Counted from the first letter of the stretch, positions 17,885-26,843 are shown. The stretch: DNA of 64,000 nucleotides from Streptomyces klenkii (GCF_003626645.1 NZ_RBAM01000013.1:1-64000), one strand, 5' to 3'. Made by a program: numbers and translations. Notes: a model not told the origin generated them from the sequence alone.

Positions 17885-18475
17885 GTGACGGGGTTCCTCG
17901 GCCGGTTCGGCCGGCAGTTCTTCGCCGCCGCCACCATCGCCTGCCTGCTGCTCGCGCTCGGCGTCTGCGGCTGGTGGCTGGTCGTCGCGCAGGGGCGCGA
18001 CGAGCGCTTCGAGCCCGCGGCCTCCGGGTTCGCGCTCGTCGCCGCCATCACCGGGGTGTACGCCGAGCGGCGGGCGGCCGCCCGCGAGCGGCGCGCCCAG
18101 GTGCTGCACGCCTTGTCCGACGAGCTCGTGAAGAACACCGAGTTGCTGACGGGCGGGGGCTTCGCGCCGCTGGACCGCTTCGCGCCGAAGGCGCGCGTCT
18201 ACCCCCGCCTGGTGCAGTCGGCGACGGACGCGGCGCTGGTGTCCGGGGTGTTCGCCGACCCCGGGCACGCCGCGCTGGTCTCCCTGCTGCACCGCTGGCG
18301 GGACGCGGTGCACGACTTCAACCGGCGCCTCGACCTCACCGAGCTGCGCACGTACGTCTCCCGGGTGCCCGCCGAGGAGCTGCTGGCCATCGACGAGGCC
18401 ATGCACCGCCCGGGCGGGCAGCTCGACAGGCTGCGGCAGCTGCGCGACAGCATCGAGGAGGTGCTGCGGGCCTAG
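17885..18475 (+). CDS. Membrane-anchored helical protein, unknown
   Basis: 196 residues. One or two N-terminal hydrophobic helices (about 12-36, AAATIACLLLALGVCGWWLVVA, and a weaker one near 48-60) anchor a long helical cytoplasmic domain rich in Arg, Leu and Glu. The GTG start lies 12 bp after the methyltransferase stop, so the two are likely coexpressed. It converges on the SMC-like gene with a 69-bp gap that contains a 15-bp direct repeat. No family recognised. Confidence 0.68.
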   Translation: MTGFLGRFGRQFFAAATIACLLLALGVCGWWLVVAQGRDERFEPAASGFALVAAITGVYAERRAAARERRAQVLHALSDELVKNTELLTGGGFAPLDRFAPKARVYPRLVQSATDAALVSGVFADPGHAALVSLLHRWRDAVHDFNRRLDLTELRTYVSRVPAEELLAIDEAMHRPGGQLDRLRQLRDSIEEVLRA

Positions 18476-18507
18476 CGGGCCGGGGCGCCACGGGCCGTGG
18501 AGGCCGC

Positions 18508-18546
18508 GGCGCCCGCCGGCTCGCGCCTGTGGGCGCCCGCCGGCTC
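18508..18546. repeat. 15-bp direct repeat between convergent genes
   Basis: GGCGCCCGCCGGCTC occurs at 18508-18522 and again at 18532-18546, the second copy running into the stop codon of the SMC-like gene. It may be a recent slippage duplication. Confidence 0.6.
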
Positions 18547-21500
18547 AGGCCTGAGCCGGTGCCTCCTCCGCCGGGCGGCGGTACATCCGCGTCGCCGTGA
18601 TCTGGCCGTGGACCTGCTCCCCGTCCGGGTCCTGCTGCTGGGGCAGGCCCGGGCGCAGGTGCTCCTCGACGCTGATGTACTTCAGGCCCGCCCTCAGGTC
18701 CGCGTCGTTGCGCAGCCGGATGACCAGCGGGAACTCGGCCAGGGCCGTGGTGTCGAACAGGCCGGTGGTGTACAGCAGCTGGACGCCGAGGGCGTCGGCG
18801 ACGGCCCGCTGGAGCTCCAGCAGGTACGTGGCGTTGGCGCGGCCGATGGGGTTGTCGAGGAACAGGGTGCCCGCGTGGCGCTGCTTGTCGCGGCCGCGGT
18901 CGTTGCTGCGCAGCGCCGCCATGGTGCAGTACAGGGCGATGGCCGCGGTCAGCAGCTGGCCGCCGGAGAACACGTCGCCCATCTGCCGGACGGGCACCCG
19001 CTCGGCGCGCAGCACCGCGTCGGGCTTGAGGATCTCCACGGCGACGCCGCGCGGCAGCAGGGCCGCCTGGACGCCGCGCAGCAGCAGGGACATGCCGTCG
19101 CGGCGCAGGTCGGAGTTCTTCTTGACGGCGGAGCGGGTCGCCTCGTCGATGACCTCGCCGAGGCGCTCGGTGAGGGTGCTCTGGTCGGGGTCGTCGAAGC
19201 GGATGCGCAGGAACTCCTGGCCCGACCACTCCCCCAGGCCCTCGGGCAGCCGGGACAGGCGCTGGGCGGAGCGCAGGGTGGTGAGCGAGGACTCCACGAG
19301 GCCGCGCAGCCGGTCCACGATGCTGTCGCGGTTGCGCTCCAGCTGCTCCAGCTCGTCGGTCAGCACGCGCAGGCGGGGCGCGAACGCCTCGGCCCACGCG
19401 GCCGCGTGCTCGGGCAGGGCGGCCGCGGGCAGCTCGCGGATCTGCTGGCGGGCGGGGGTGCGCACCTGCTCGTAGCGGGTGGAGTTGGCGTGCCGGACGA
19501 GGACGTCGCTCGCCTCGCGGACGGCGGACTCGGCGGCCGACAGGTCGCCCGCGCAGCCGCGCAGGGAGCGGCGGGCCTCGGCTGCGGCCTGGCGGGCCTC
19601 CTCCAGGCCGCCGGTGTACGGCTCGGGCTGTTCGGCCTCGTCCTCCGGGGAGTTGTCGCGCAGGAGGTCGCGCAGGAGGGCGGCGGTGTCGTCGAAGCCG
19701 GTGGCGGCGTCCTCGGCGGAGCGGTGGGCGCGCAGCAGGTCGCTGTGGGCGGCGCGGGCGCGCTCCAGGGCGTCGGTGCGGGCGGCGAGTTCGCCGGTGG
19801 CGGTGCGCAGGAGCTCCTTGGCGCGCTCGGCGTCGCCGGGCACGAGCTCTTCGGGGAGCTCGGTGTGGGCGCCGCCGTCGGCCGGGGCGAGGCGCTCGGC
19901 CTCGCCGCGCAGCCGGCCGAGCTGCTCGCTGGCCGCGGAGGCGCGGCTCTCCAGCATCTGGACGAGCTCTTCGGCGCGGGCCGCGGCGGCCTGCCGGGAG
20001 GGGCCGTCGGCGCCTTCGGTGCCCTCCAGGAGCTGGGCGGCGCGGGTGCGCACCTTGTTGGTGAGCCGGTCCAGTTCGTTGCGGGCGGCGCTCTCGTCGC
20101 TCTCGGCGCGGGCTTGCTCGGCGCGGAGGTCGGCGCCGACGCCGACCTTCTCGTAGACCTGGGAGGCGGCGCGGTAGGCCTCGCGCAGGGCGGGCAGCGA
20201 GGCGGTGGGGGGCTCGGCGGCCTCGGGCACCTCGTCGGGGGCGCCGGCGATCTCCGCGCGCTCGGCGCGCAGGGCGCGGGCGGTGCGGCGGGCGTCGTCG
20301 GCGGCGCGCTGGGCGGTGCGGCGGTCCTCGTCGGCGGCGCGGGCGCGGTCGACGAGGGTGGCGGCGCTCTCCTCGGCCTCGGCGGCCTCTTCGGCGAGCT
20401 CGCGGGCGCGCGTCTGCCAGTTGGCGCGCTCGCGCAGGCGGTAGGCGAGCCCGGCGAGGGCGTCGGCGACGCGGCGGGCGCGCTGGGCGGTCTCCTGCCG
20501 CTCGTCGCGCACGCGGGCGGTCTCGGCGGCGGTCTCCTCCGCCTCGGCGCGGGCGGCGCGCAGGCCGGCGAGCTCCTCGTGGGCGGTGTCGGCGGCGCCG
20601 CGGGCGCGGGCGGCTTCGGCGGCCAGCTCGGCGAGGCGGCCCGCGGGGCAGCCGGCGCGCCAGGAGGAGAGGCGGGCGGCGAGGGTGCGGTCGCCGGCGA
20701 GGCGGGCCGCTATGGCGCGGATCTCCTCGTCGCGGGCGAGGGCCCGCTCGCGCAGGGTGTGCCGCTCCTCGTCTGCCGCGCGCTCGTCGTGCATGGCGGG
20801 GTTCGGCGGTACGAGGAAGACGCCCGTGTCCTGCCGGCCGGTCTCCGGTACGGGGGCGAGCAGGGCCTCGGAGGTGCCGACGGCGAGGGCGGAGCGGGGC
20901 AGCAGGGAGGCCGCGCCGAGGACTTCGCGGGCGCGGGCGTGGGAGTCGGCGTCGGTGATGACGACGCCGTCGACGAGCTCGGGGCGGGCCGCGAGGACGG
21001 CGGCGTGCCGGGCCGGGTCGACGGCCTGGGCGAGGTAGCGCCAGCCGGGCAGGGCGGGGATGCCGTGCTCGCCGAGGTACTCCACGGCCGCGAGGACGTC
21101 GGGGCGGGGCGGCAGCAGGCCGCCGTCGCCGAGGGCGCCCAGGATGCGGGAGTCGTCGGCGGCGGCCGTGCGCAGGTCGAACAGCTGGCGCTCGGAGGCG
21201 GCGACGCTCTCGTCGAGCAGCTCGCGCAGCGCGTCGGCGTTGCGGTCGAGCTCCTCGGCGGTGAGCGGGCCGGTCACGGGCGGCCGCTGGGCGTTGCCGC
21301 GGGCGGCGGCGCGTACGGCGCCGGGGTAGTACAGGCCCGCGGCCTGGGGGTCGCCCTCGGCGGAGCGGCGCGGGGCGGGCGGCTGCTCGCCGCCGTCCGG
21401 GTCGGACTCGGCGCGCGGGCCGGGCACCTGGCCGGCGGCGGCCGGCTCGGGCAGGCCCAGCAGTTCGGTCAGGCGCTGCTCGGCGCCGATGGACTCGGCG

Positions 21501-23314
21501 GCGCGCCGCTCGGCGTCGTGGGCGGCTTCGGCGGCCGTGGCGGCGTCCGCGGCGCGGGCGGCGGCCAGCTCGGCGCGGCTCTCGGCGGCGGCTGTCTCCT
21601 TGGCCCGGTCGGCTGCCTGGCGGGCGGCCTCGCGCGCGGCTTCGTAGGCGGCGACGGCCGGCTTCTCGGCGTCGCTGGCGGCGAGCGCGGCACGGGCCGG
21701 GTCGGCGTCGGGGCCGGTGTCGTCGATCCAGCCGGCGCGGACGGCCTCGGCGGTCTCCTGCTCGACCTCGGCCAGGCGCTGGCGCAGGTGGCCGGCCTCG
21801 CTGCGGGCGCGCTGGGCCTCCGTGGCGGCGGCGGTCGCGTCGCGGTGGGCGGCCTCGCTCGCCTCCTGGAGGGCGGCGGAGCGCTCCTCCTCCTCGTTGG
21901 CGCGCTGCTCGCCGATCCCGGCGGCGGTGTTGAGGGCCCGTACGAGCTCGGTGGCGGCCTCGGCGCGGGCGGCCAGGGCGGGGGCGGCGTCGCGCTCGGC
22001 CTCGCGGATGGCGGCGGCGACGCGCGCGGAGCGGTCGGCGGCGGCGCGGTGGCGCAGGACGGTCTCGGCGGCCTGCCAGGCGGAGTGCAGCGTGCGGGCG
22101 TCGTTGAGCTCGCGGCGCTGGGCGGCGGCGGCCTTCTCGGCGGCGGCCAGGGCCAGGGAGGCGTGCCGGTAGGCGATTTCGGCGGCGACGAGGGAGCTGC
22201 GGCCGCGCTCGGTGTCGGCGTCGGTCACGGCGTGGGCCGCCGCGGCCACTTGCTCGGCCAGCTCGGCGGTCCGGCCGCGCTCTTCGAAGGCGCGGGCGGA
22301 CAGGCGGCGGGCCAGGCCGCGGGTGCGGCGCTCGGCGCCGGTGTGCACGCCGCGGGCCTGCTCGCGCTTGACGGCGGCGTCGGCGATGCGGGAGAGCAGG
22401 TCCAGGGAGCCGGCGGTGAAGTCCCGCTCGGCGGTGAGCTCGGCGCGTCGGCCCAGCTTGTGGGCGAAGCCGTGCACGAGGTCGGCGAGGCCGTCGGTGT
22501 CGCGGGTGTCGGTGACCGCGCGCAGCAGCAGGTCCGTGAAGTCGGAGTCGTTCTTGACGGCGAAGAGGCCTGCGGCCTCGCCCTCGTCGGCGTTCATCTC
22601 GCGCTGGTAGCGGAAGAGTTCGGGGTCCAGGCCGAGCTCGCCGAGGTGCTCGTTCCAGCGCTCGTGGACCTCCTCCCACACCACGTCCAGGTGGGGGTAG
22701 GCCTTGCCGGCCTCGGTGAGGGCATCGCGGAAGCCCTTCATCGTGCGGCGGCGTCCCCGTGCGCCGGAGGCGCCGGAGAGCACAGAGCCGGAGGTGCCGT
22801 CGGCGGCGGTGCGCATCGCGGTGGACTCGGCCACGGGCAGGGCGTCCAGGCTCAGGCCCGGGCCGGGCCGGAACGAGTACCAGGCCTCGGCGAACTTCCG
22901 CGGGTCGTTGGAGACCTGGCGGCCGCGCCACTCGCTGACCTTGCCGACGACGATGGTCTCGCCCGTCAGGACGTGCTGCCACTCCAGGGCGACGTGCCCG
23001 CAGTCGTCGGCCAGCAGGAACTTGCGGAGCACGCCCGAGCTGGCGCCGCCCAGGGTGTTGCGGTGGCCCGGCAGCATGACCGAGAAGATGAGCTTGAGGA
23101 GGACGGACTTGCCGCCGCCGTTCTCCAGGAAGAGCACGCCGGCCGGGGCGGGGCGGCGCGGCGGCCCCACCGGCTCCTCCTCGAAGAACTCCGCCTGCGC
23201 GGGCGCGGGGGTGGGCACGGGCGCGCCCACTCCCCGCAGGTCCAGCACGGTGTCGGCGTAACGCGCACCGGCGGGCCCGATGGAGTAGAGGCGGACCCGG
23301 GACAGCTCGTACAT
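18545..23314 (-). CDS. SMC-like ATPase of a MukB/MksB/JetC-type complex
   Basis: 1589 residues with the layout of an SMC protein: N-terminal ATPase half, two long Ala/Glu/Arg-rich coiled-coil arms (about 280-850 and 950-1390) and C-terminal ATPase half. Walker A is ENGGGKS with K69. The ABC signature is FSGGQ (S1450-Q1453). Walker B is TLFLDNPIG with D1487 followed by N1488, where a catalytic Glu is usual. The non-coiled centre (about 690-850) would hold the hinge. The ATG at 23314 starts 30 bp after the winged-helix gene stop. With the two genes upstream it forms a kleisin / winged-helix / SMC operon like MukFEB, MksFEB or JetABC. No nuclease (JetD/MksG) is encoded nearby. Expected role: DNA loop extrusion, plasmid restriction or chromosome organisation. 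Confidence 0.8.
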   Translation of the reverse strand: MYELSRVRLYSIGPAGARYADTVLDLRGVGAPVPTPAPAQAEFFEEEPVGPPRRPAPAGVLFLENGGGKSVLLKLIFSVMLPGHRNTLGGASSGVLRKFLLADDCGHVALEWQHVLTGETIVVGKVSEWRGRQVSNDPRKFAEAWYSFRPGPGLSLDALPVAESTAMRTAADGTSGSVLSGASGARGRRRTMKGFRDALTEAGKAYPHLDVVWEEVHERWNEHLGELGLDPELFRYQREMNADEGEAAGLFAVKNDSDFTDLLLRAVTDTRDTDGLADLVHGFAHKLGRRAELTAERDFTAGSLDLLSRIADAAVKREQARGVHTGAERRTRGLARRLSARAFEERGRTAELAEQVAAAAHAVTDADTERGRSSLVAAEIAYRHASLALAAAEKAAAAQRRELNDARTLHSAWQAAETVLRHRAAADRSARVAAAIREAERDAAPALAARAEAATELVRALNTAAGIGEQRANEEEERSAALQEASEAAHRDATAAATEAQRARSEAGHLRQRLAEVEQETAEAVRAGWIDDTGPDADPARAALAASDAEKPAVAAYEAAREAARQAADRAKETAAAESRAELAAARAADAATAAEAAHDAERRAAESIGAEQRLTELLGLPEPAAAGQVPGPRAESDPDGGEQPPAPRRSAEGDPQAAGLYYPGAVRAAARGNAQRPPVTGPLTAEELDRNADALRELLDESVAASERQLFDLRTAAADDSRILGALGDGGLLPPRPDVLAAVEYLGEHGIPALPGWRYLAQAVDPARHAAVLAARPELVDGVVITDADSHARAREVLGAASLLPRSALAVGTSEALLAPVPETGRQDTGVFLVPPNPAMHDERAADEERHTLRERALARDEEIRAIAARLAGDRTLAARLSSWRAGCPAGRLAELAAEAARARGAADTAHEELAGLRAARAEAEETAAETARVRDERQETAQRARRVADALAGLAYRLRERANWQTRARELAEEAAEAEESAATLVDRARAADEDRRTAQRAADDARRTARALRAERAEIAGAPDEVPEAAEPPTASLPALREAYRAASQVYEKVGVGADLRAEQARAESDESAARNELDRLTNKVRTRAAQLLEGTEGADGPSRQAAAARAEELVQMLESRASAASEQLGRLRGEAERLAPADGGAHTELPEELVPGDAERAKELLRTATGELAARTDALERARAAHSDLLRAHRSAEDAATGFDDTAALLRDLLRDNSPEDEAEQPEPYTGGLEEARQAAAEARRSLRGCAGDLSAAESAVREASDVLVRHANSTRYEQVRTPARQQIRELPAAALPEHAAAWAEAFAPRLRVLTDELEQLERNRDSIVDRLRGLVESSLTTLRSAQRLSRLPEGLGEWSGQEFLRIRFDDPDQSTLTERLGEVIDEATRSAVKKNSDLRRDGMSLLLRGVQAALLPRGVAVEILKPDAVLRAERVPVRQMGDVFSGGQLLTAAIALYCTMAALRSNDRGRDKQRHAGTLFLDNPIGRANATYLLELQRAVADALGVQLLYTTGLFDTTALAEFPLVIRLRNDADLRAGLKYISVEEHLRPGLPQQQDPDGEQVHGQITATRMYRRPAEEAPAQA

Positions 23315-23344
23315 GGCGGACTCTCGTGTGTGGCGGGACGGTGG

Positions 23345-24277
23345 TCAGGAGGACTGGCTGTGCTGGTTCTCGAAGAACGGCAGGCCGGCGTCGGCGACCA
23401 GGTCGAGGTCGTCGGCGTCGTCCGGCGGCAGGAGCGTCGCGCTGCCGTCGCCGACGGGCACGACCCCCAGCTCCAGCAGCTCGGTCATGGCGGCGCTGCC
23501 GGCCATGTCGCGGACCTGGAGCTGGTAGCGGGCGGTGGTGCGGAACGCGCCGCCGGCGTCGTCGCCGGTGCGCTGGAGGAAACCGGAGTCGACGAGGAAG
23601 GCGACGGCCTTGGCGATGATGCCCGTGGTCGAGCCGGCCAGGCGGCGGGCGTCCTTGGTGGCGCCCGTCGCGCTGCGGCGCGCGTAGACCCGCCAGGCGG
23701 CCTCCAGGCCGGGGGCGTCCGTCGTCGGGTCGGTGTTCTCGCCCTGCGCGGCGGAGCGCTCCTCCAGGCGGCGGCAGGCCTGCCGGACGAACGTGTCCAC
23801 GCCGTTGACGGTGATCCGGCCGATGTAGCCGTCGTCGGCGAGGTCCTCCGGGCGCGGGAAGGCCAGGGCGGCGACCGCGAGGTGGGCGAGGCCGTGCAGG
23901 AAGCGGTCGCCGGAGTCGACGGTGGCGCGGCGGGCGTAGTCGCCCATGCGCACGGCGAAGACGGAGTCCTCCGCGGCGGTCACGGCCATGCCGGCGCGGG
24001 TGGACACCTCCAGGACGATCAGGCCGAGGCCGGCCGCGACGGCGTCCGCGAGGCGGGCGAACGCGGGGTCGTCGCGGTGGCGGCGCAGCAGCTCGGTGTA
24101 CTCGGCGTCCCGCGCGGGCGCGAGCTTGGGCTGCAAGCCGAAGGCGATGAGCCGCGCCGCGTCGGCCGCGTCCGCGGGGGTCACGGCACCGGGGCCGCTC
24201 GCCGCTCGGGGTTCGCCGCTCTCGGGTCCGCCCGTGCCGGGCTCGTCGGCCGGGGCCTCGGCGTCGTACTCAGTCAC
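23345..24277 (-). CDS. MukE/MksE/JetB-like winged-helix subunit (probable)
   Basis: 310 residues, acidic, with a disordered N-terminus (1-45) and a body rich in short helices; two winged-helix-like stretches (about 75-190 and 200-290, ending in TTARYQLQVRDM) fit the MukE/JetB accessory subunit. Assignment rests mainly on its place between the kleisin-like and SMC genes. The GTG at 24277 follows AGGAGAAGC; an upstream frame to 24568 runs through the repeat-filled gap and is not credible. 30 bp separates it from the SMC gene. Confidence 0.62.
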   Translation of the reverse strand: MTEYDAEAPADEPGTGGPESGEPRAASGPGAVTPADAADAARLIAFGLQPKLAPARDAEYTELLRRHRDDPAFARLADAVAAGLGLIVLEVSTRAGMAVTAAEDSVFAVRMGDYARRATVDSGDRFLHGLAHLAVAALAFPRPEDLADDGYIGRITVNGVDTFVRQACRRLEERSAAQGENTDPTTDAPGLEAAWRVYARRSATGATKDARRLAGSTTGIIAKAVAFLVDSGFLQRTGDDAGGAFRTTARYQLQVRDMAGSAAMTELLELGVVPVGDGSATLLPPDDADDLDLVADAGLPFFENQHSQSS

Positions 24278-24315
24278 GGTGTGCTTCTCCTGCGGAAGAG
24301 GTCGTGCGGTGGGTT

Positions 24316-24361
24316 CGGCACCGCCGGAATGCGCCGTCGCGGCCGGTCGCCGTCGCGGCGG
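24316..24361 (-). repeat. Double-hairpin intergenic repeat, copy A
   Basis: On the minus strand CCGCCGCGACGGCGA, 19 bp, then CCGGCGGTGCCG. Each box is itself a small hairpin (CGCCG-N3-CGGCG; CGGC-GGT-GCCG). One of five copies in the window. Confidence 0.65.
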
Positions 24362-24450
24362 AAGGGCAAGCCCGGCTTCCCGGGAACGCGTGGTCGACCG
24401 TTGCAGCCGCGGGGCTCTCCGTGCCGGGACGGCTCCCGGTGCCTTCTTTT

Positions 24451-24495
24451 CCGCCGCAACGGCGAGGAGACGTACGGTGCGGCCCGGCGGTGCCG
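24451..24495 (+). repeat. Double-hairpin intergenic repeat, copy B
   Basis: CCGCCGCAACGGCGA, 18 bp, then CCGGCGGTGCCG. Opposite in orientation to copy A, 89 bp away, in the same gap. Confidence 0.65.
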
Positions 24496-24583
24496 GGACG
24501 GCCGCAAGCCGTCGTCGTCGCCCGCGGGCGAGCCGCAATGTCGGGCCGGGCAGAAATCCGGGCCGCATGCCGCAGGCGCCCCG

Positions 24584-26107
24584 TCATGACGCCTCCGCCC
24601 GGTCCGCGGCCATGCCCGCCGCGTCGAGGAGCGCCGTGCCGACGATGAGGTCGGCGCCGCCGAATTCGGGGTCGTCGAGGACCGTGCCGTCGTCGACGGC
24701 GAAGAGGAGGGACTGCTCGCCCTGGCGGTAGGCCGTGCCGACCGCGGGGCTCGCGGCGTGGACGGCGAGGAGGGCGAGGAGGTAGGGCAGTTCGGGGTCG
24801 CGGCGGCGGGCGTCGGCGAGGAGCCCGGAGAGGCGGCGCGGCGCGTCGGGCGGCAGGGTGAGCAGCTCCATGGCGCTCGCGAGCTGCTCCTCGCTGAAGC
24901 GGCTGTCGTCGGGCGTGGCGATGAGGTCCGGCTCGGGCATCTCCGCGCCGAGGTGCTCCCGCTCGGCGGGCGGGCTCAGGAGTATGTCGACGAGGTCGGC
25001 GACGCGCACGGAGACGGGCGTGCGCAGCCCCGTGCCGTGGGCGAAGAAGGCGTCGGTGACGCGCCCGGCCGCCTCGAGCGGCAGGGGGAGGACGGGGGCG
25101 AGGAGCTGTCCGTAGAGGTCGAGCCCGGCCCGGCCGGAGGAGACGGCGAACGCCTGGCGGTCCTGCTCGGCGCGGAAGAGGGGCCCGGCCTCCAGGAGCC
25201 GGGACTGGAGCTGGGTGTGGCGGCGGATGCAGTCCTTGACGATGTCGACGAGCTCGGCGGCGCGCCGCTTGTGCTCGGCGCCCTCGGCCTCGTCGCGCGC
25301 CTTGCGGATGTTGGTGAGGATCGCGTTCTCGTGGCGGTAGCGGTCGGCGACGTGGTCGAGCGCTTCGGCGATCATGTCGGGGACGGCTTGCAGCCAGTCG
25401 ACGGCGCGGACGTTGCGCCGGGTGGCGTCGAGGGTCTTGCGGAGGGTCTCGGCGTACTGCACGGTGCGGTAGCGGGCCTGCTCCGCGGCGAGCTGGGCGT
25501 CGGCGAGCCGGCCCCGGCTGATGAGGACCTCCAGCTTCACCTCGGCGGCGATCTGCGCGCTGGTGACGTCGGTGTCGAGGGCGCCGACGAGGACGTTGAC
25601 GGCTTCGTCGGTGGTGCGCAGGAAGACCGTGCCGCCGGGGCCGGGCACCTCCTCGACGAGCTTGAAGTCGTAGTCGCGCCGGACGTAGACCCCGTCGGCC
25701 CCGAAGGTGCCGTAGACGGCGCGGAAGCCGCGGTCGACGCTGCCGACGTTGATGAGGTTCTCCAGGACCCAGCGGGCCACCCGCTCGTGCTCGGCCTGCG
25801 GCCGCTCCGGCGCCTGGGCGGCGACGCGCGGCTGCAGCCGGGCCACTATCTGCTCGTGGTCGGCGCCGGTGTCGAAGTCCATGTTGAGCGTGACCAGGTC
25901 GATGGCGGAGAGCGCCACCTCCGCCATGGCGTAGACGCCGTACTCGCCCGCGAGGTTGGCCTTGCGCGCGTCCAGGTCGTGCAGCGGCGCCGTGCAGGCG
26001 AGCGCGCGCAGGCGGCGGGCCAGGCCCTCGTCGGCGGCCGGGCCCGGGGCCGGCCGCGACGGCCCGTTGAGCTGGGGCGGAGCGGCCGCCGGGGCTGGAG
26101 AAGTCAC
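24584..26107 (-). CDS. MukF/MksF/JetA-like kleisin subunit (probable)
   Basis: 507 residues. The N-terminal third looks like a winged-helix dimerisation domain (VARWVLENLINVGSVDRGFRAVYG followed by beta strands with YVRRDYDFKLVEE). The middle (about 170-290) is long-helical and Arg-rich (GRLADAQLAAEQARYRTVQY), as in MukF-type kleisins. A C-terminal helical/winged part (about 330-507) follows. It is the first gene of the SMC operon (kleisin, winged-helix, SMC). The GTG at 26107 has no clear ribosome site. Family assignment is by architecture and context, not by a signature motif. Confidence 0.6.
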   Translation of the reverse strand: MTSPAPAAAPPQLNGPSRPAPGPAADEGLARRLRALACTAPLHDLDARKANLAGEYGVYAMAEVALSAIDLVTLNMDFDTGADHEQIVARLQPRVAAQAPERPQAEHERVARWVLENLINVGSVDRGFRAVYGTFGADGVYVRRDYDFKLVEEVPGPGGTVFLRTTDEAVNVLVGALDTDVTSAQIAAEVKLEVLISRGRLADAQLAAEQARYRTVQYAETLRKTLDATRRNVRAVDWLQAVPDMIAEALDHVADRYRHENAILTNIRKARDEAEGAEHKRRAAELVDIVKDCIRRHTQLQSRLLEAGPLFRAEQDRQAFAVSSGRAGLDLYGQLLAPVLPLPLEAAGRVTDAFFAHGTGLRTPVSVRVADLVDILLSPPAEREHLGAEMPEPDLIATPDDSRFSEEQLASAMELLTLPPDAPRRLSGLLADARRRDPELPYLLALLAVHAASPAVGTAYRQGEQSLLFAVDDGTVLDDPEFGGADLIVGTALLDAAGMAADRAEAS

Positions 26108-26174
26108 GTCGCACAGAGTAGGCGGTCACACCGACAACGGACGAAACGGCACGGGCGGAATGTCCGGCACGCCC

Positions 26175-26819
26175 CTAGTGTGTGGCTCCGCCTTCCGCAC
26201 GGATGTCCGTGGTGCGCCCCGCGGCGGTGACGGCGATCACACAGAGTGCTTCCGCGGTGGCGGGGACGGGCAGCGAGGGCAGGGCCCGGTCGGTGACCTG
26301 TGCGGGCGCGTAGGGGACGTGCACGAATCCGCCCCGCAGGCCGGGCCGTTCGGTCGCGGCGAGGTGCATCAGGCCGTAGAAGACGTGGTTGCAGACGAAC
26401 GTGCCGGCGGTCTGGGAGACCGACGCGGGCAGCCCGGCCTCGCGCACGGCCGCGACGCACGCCTTGACGGGCAGGGTCGCGAAGTAGGCGGCGGGCCCGC
26501 CGGGGACGACGGGCTCGTCGACGGGCTGCGCGCCCGCGTTGTCGGGGATGCGGGCGTCGTCGACGTTGACGGCGACGCGTTCGACGGTGATGTCGGGGCG
26601 GCCGCCCGCCTGCCCCACGCAGAGGACGAGGTCCGGCGCGGTGCGGTCGACGGCCTCCCGGAGGGCGTCGAGGGCGGTGCCGAAGGCGCAGGGCAGTTGT
26701 GCGGTGGAGAGGACGAGCCCGTCGGCGCCCCGCGCGGCGGCCGCGCGGACGGCCTCCCAGGAGGGGTTCACCCCCTCCCCTCCGAAGGGCTCGAATCCGG
26801 TGAGCAGGACACGGGTCAC
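26175..26819 (-). CDS. pcp: Pyroglutamyl-peptidase I
   Basis: A 214-residue cysteine peptidase (family C15) that removes N-terminal 5-oxoproline from peptides. The catalytic triad is complete: E80 (DITVERVAVN), C143 (TAGTFVCNHVFYGLMH) and H167 (GGFVHVPY). Length is normal. The GTG at 26819 lies 24 bp after the DUF979 gene. Together with the divergent pxpABC genes it forms a pathway from pyroglutamyl peptides to glutamate. Confidence 0.95.
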   Translation of the reverse strand: MTRVLLTGFEPFGGEGVNPSWEAVRAAAARGADGLVLSTAQLPCAFGTALDALREAVDRTAPDLVLCVGQAGGRPDITVERVAVNVDDARIPDNAGAQPVDEPVVPGGPAAYFATLPVKACVAAVREAGLPASVSQTAGTFVCNHVFYGLMHLAATERPGLRGGFVHVPYAPAQVTDRALPSLPVPATAEALCVIAVTAAGRTTDIRAEGGATH

Positions 26820-26843
26820 GGCTGGTTCCCTCCCGGCGGGCCG

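Larger units (their letters stand above)
24278..24583. other. 306-bp gap inside the SMC operon filled by repeats
   Basis: The gap between the kleisin-like and winged-helix genes holds two copies of the double-hairpin repeat in opposite orientation (24316-24361 and 24451-24495). Facing repeats could fold the RNA into one large stem and act as a partial terminator or processing site between the subunits. No gene is apparent. Confidence 0.6.

Noticed and set aside
18497..24589. A 2030-codon plus-strand open frame antisense to the SMC operon
   Set aside because: It is a Gly/Ala/Leu-rich shadow created by the very high third-position GC of the real minus-strand genes; no ribosome site, domains or sensible composition.
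16679..26819. A JetD/MksG nuclease for the SMC operon
   Set aside because: All neighbours were read on both strands; none shows a Toprim (E...DxD) or DUF2220/DUF3322-like sequence.
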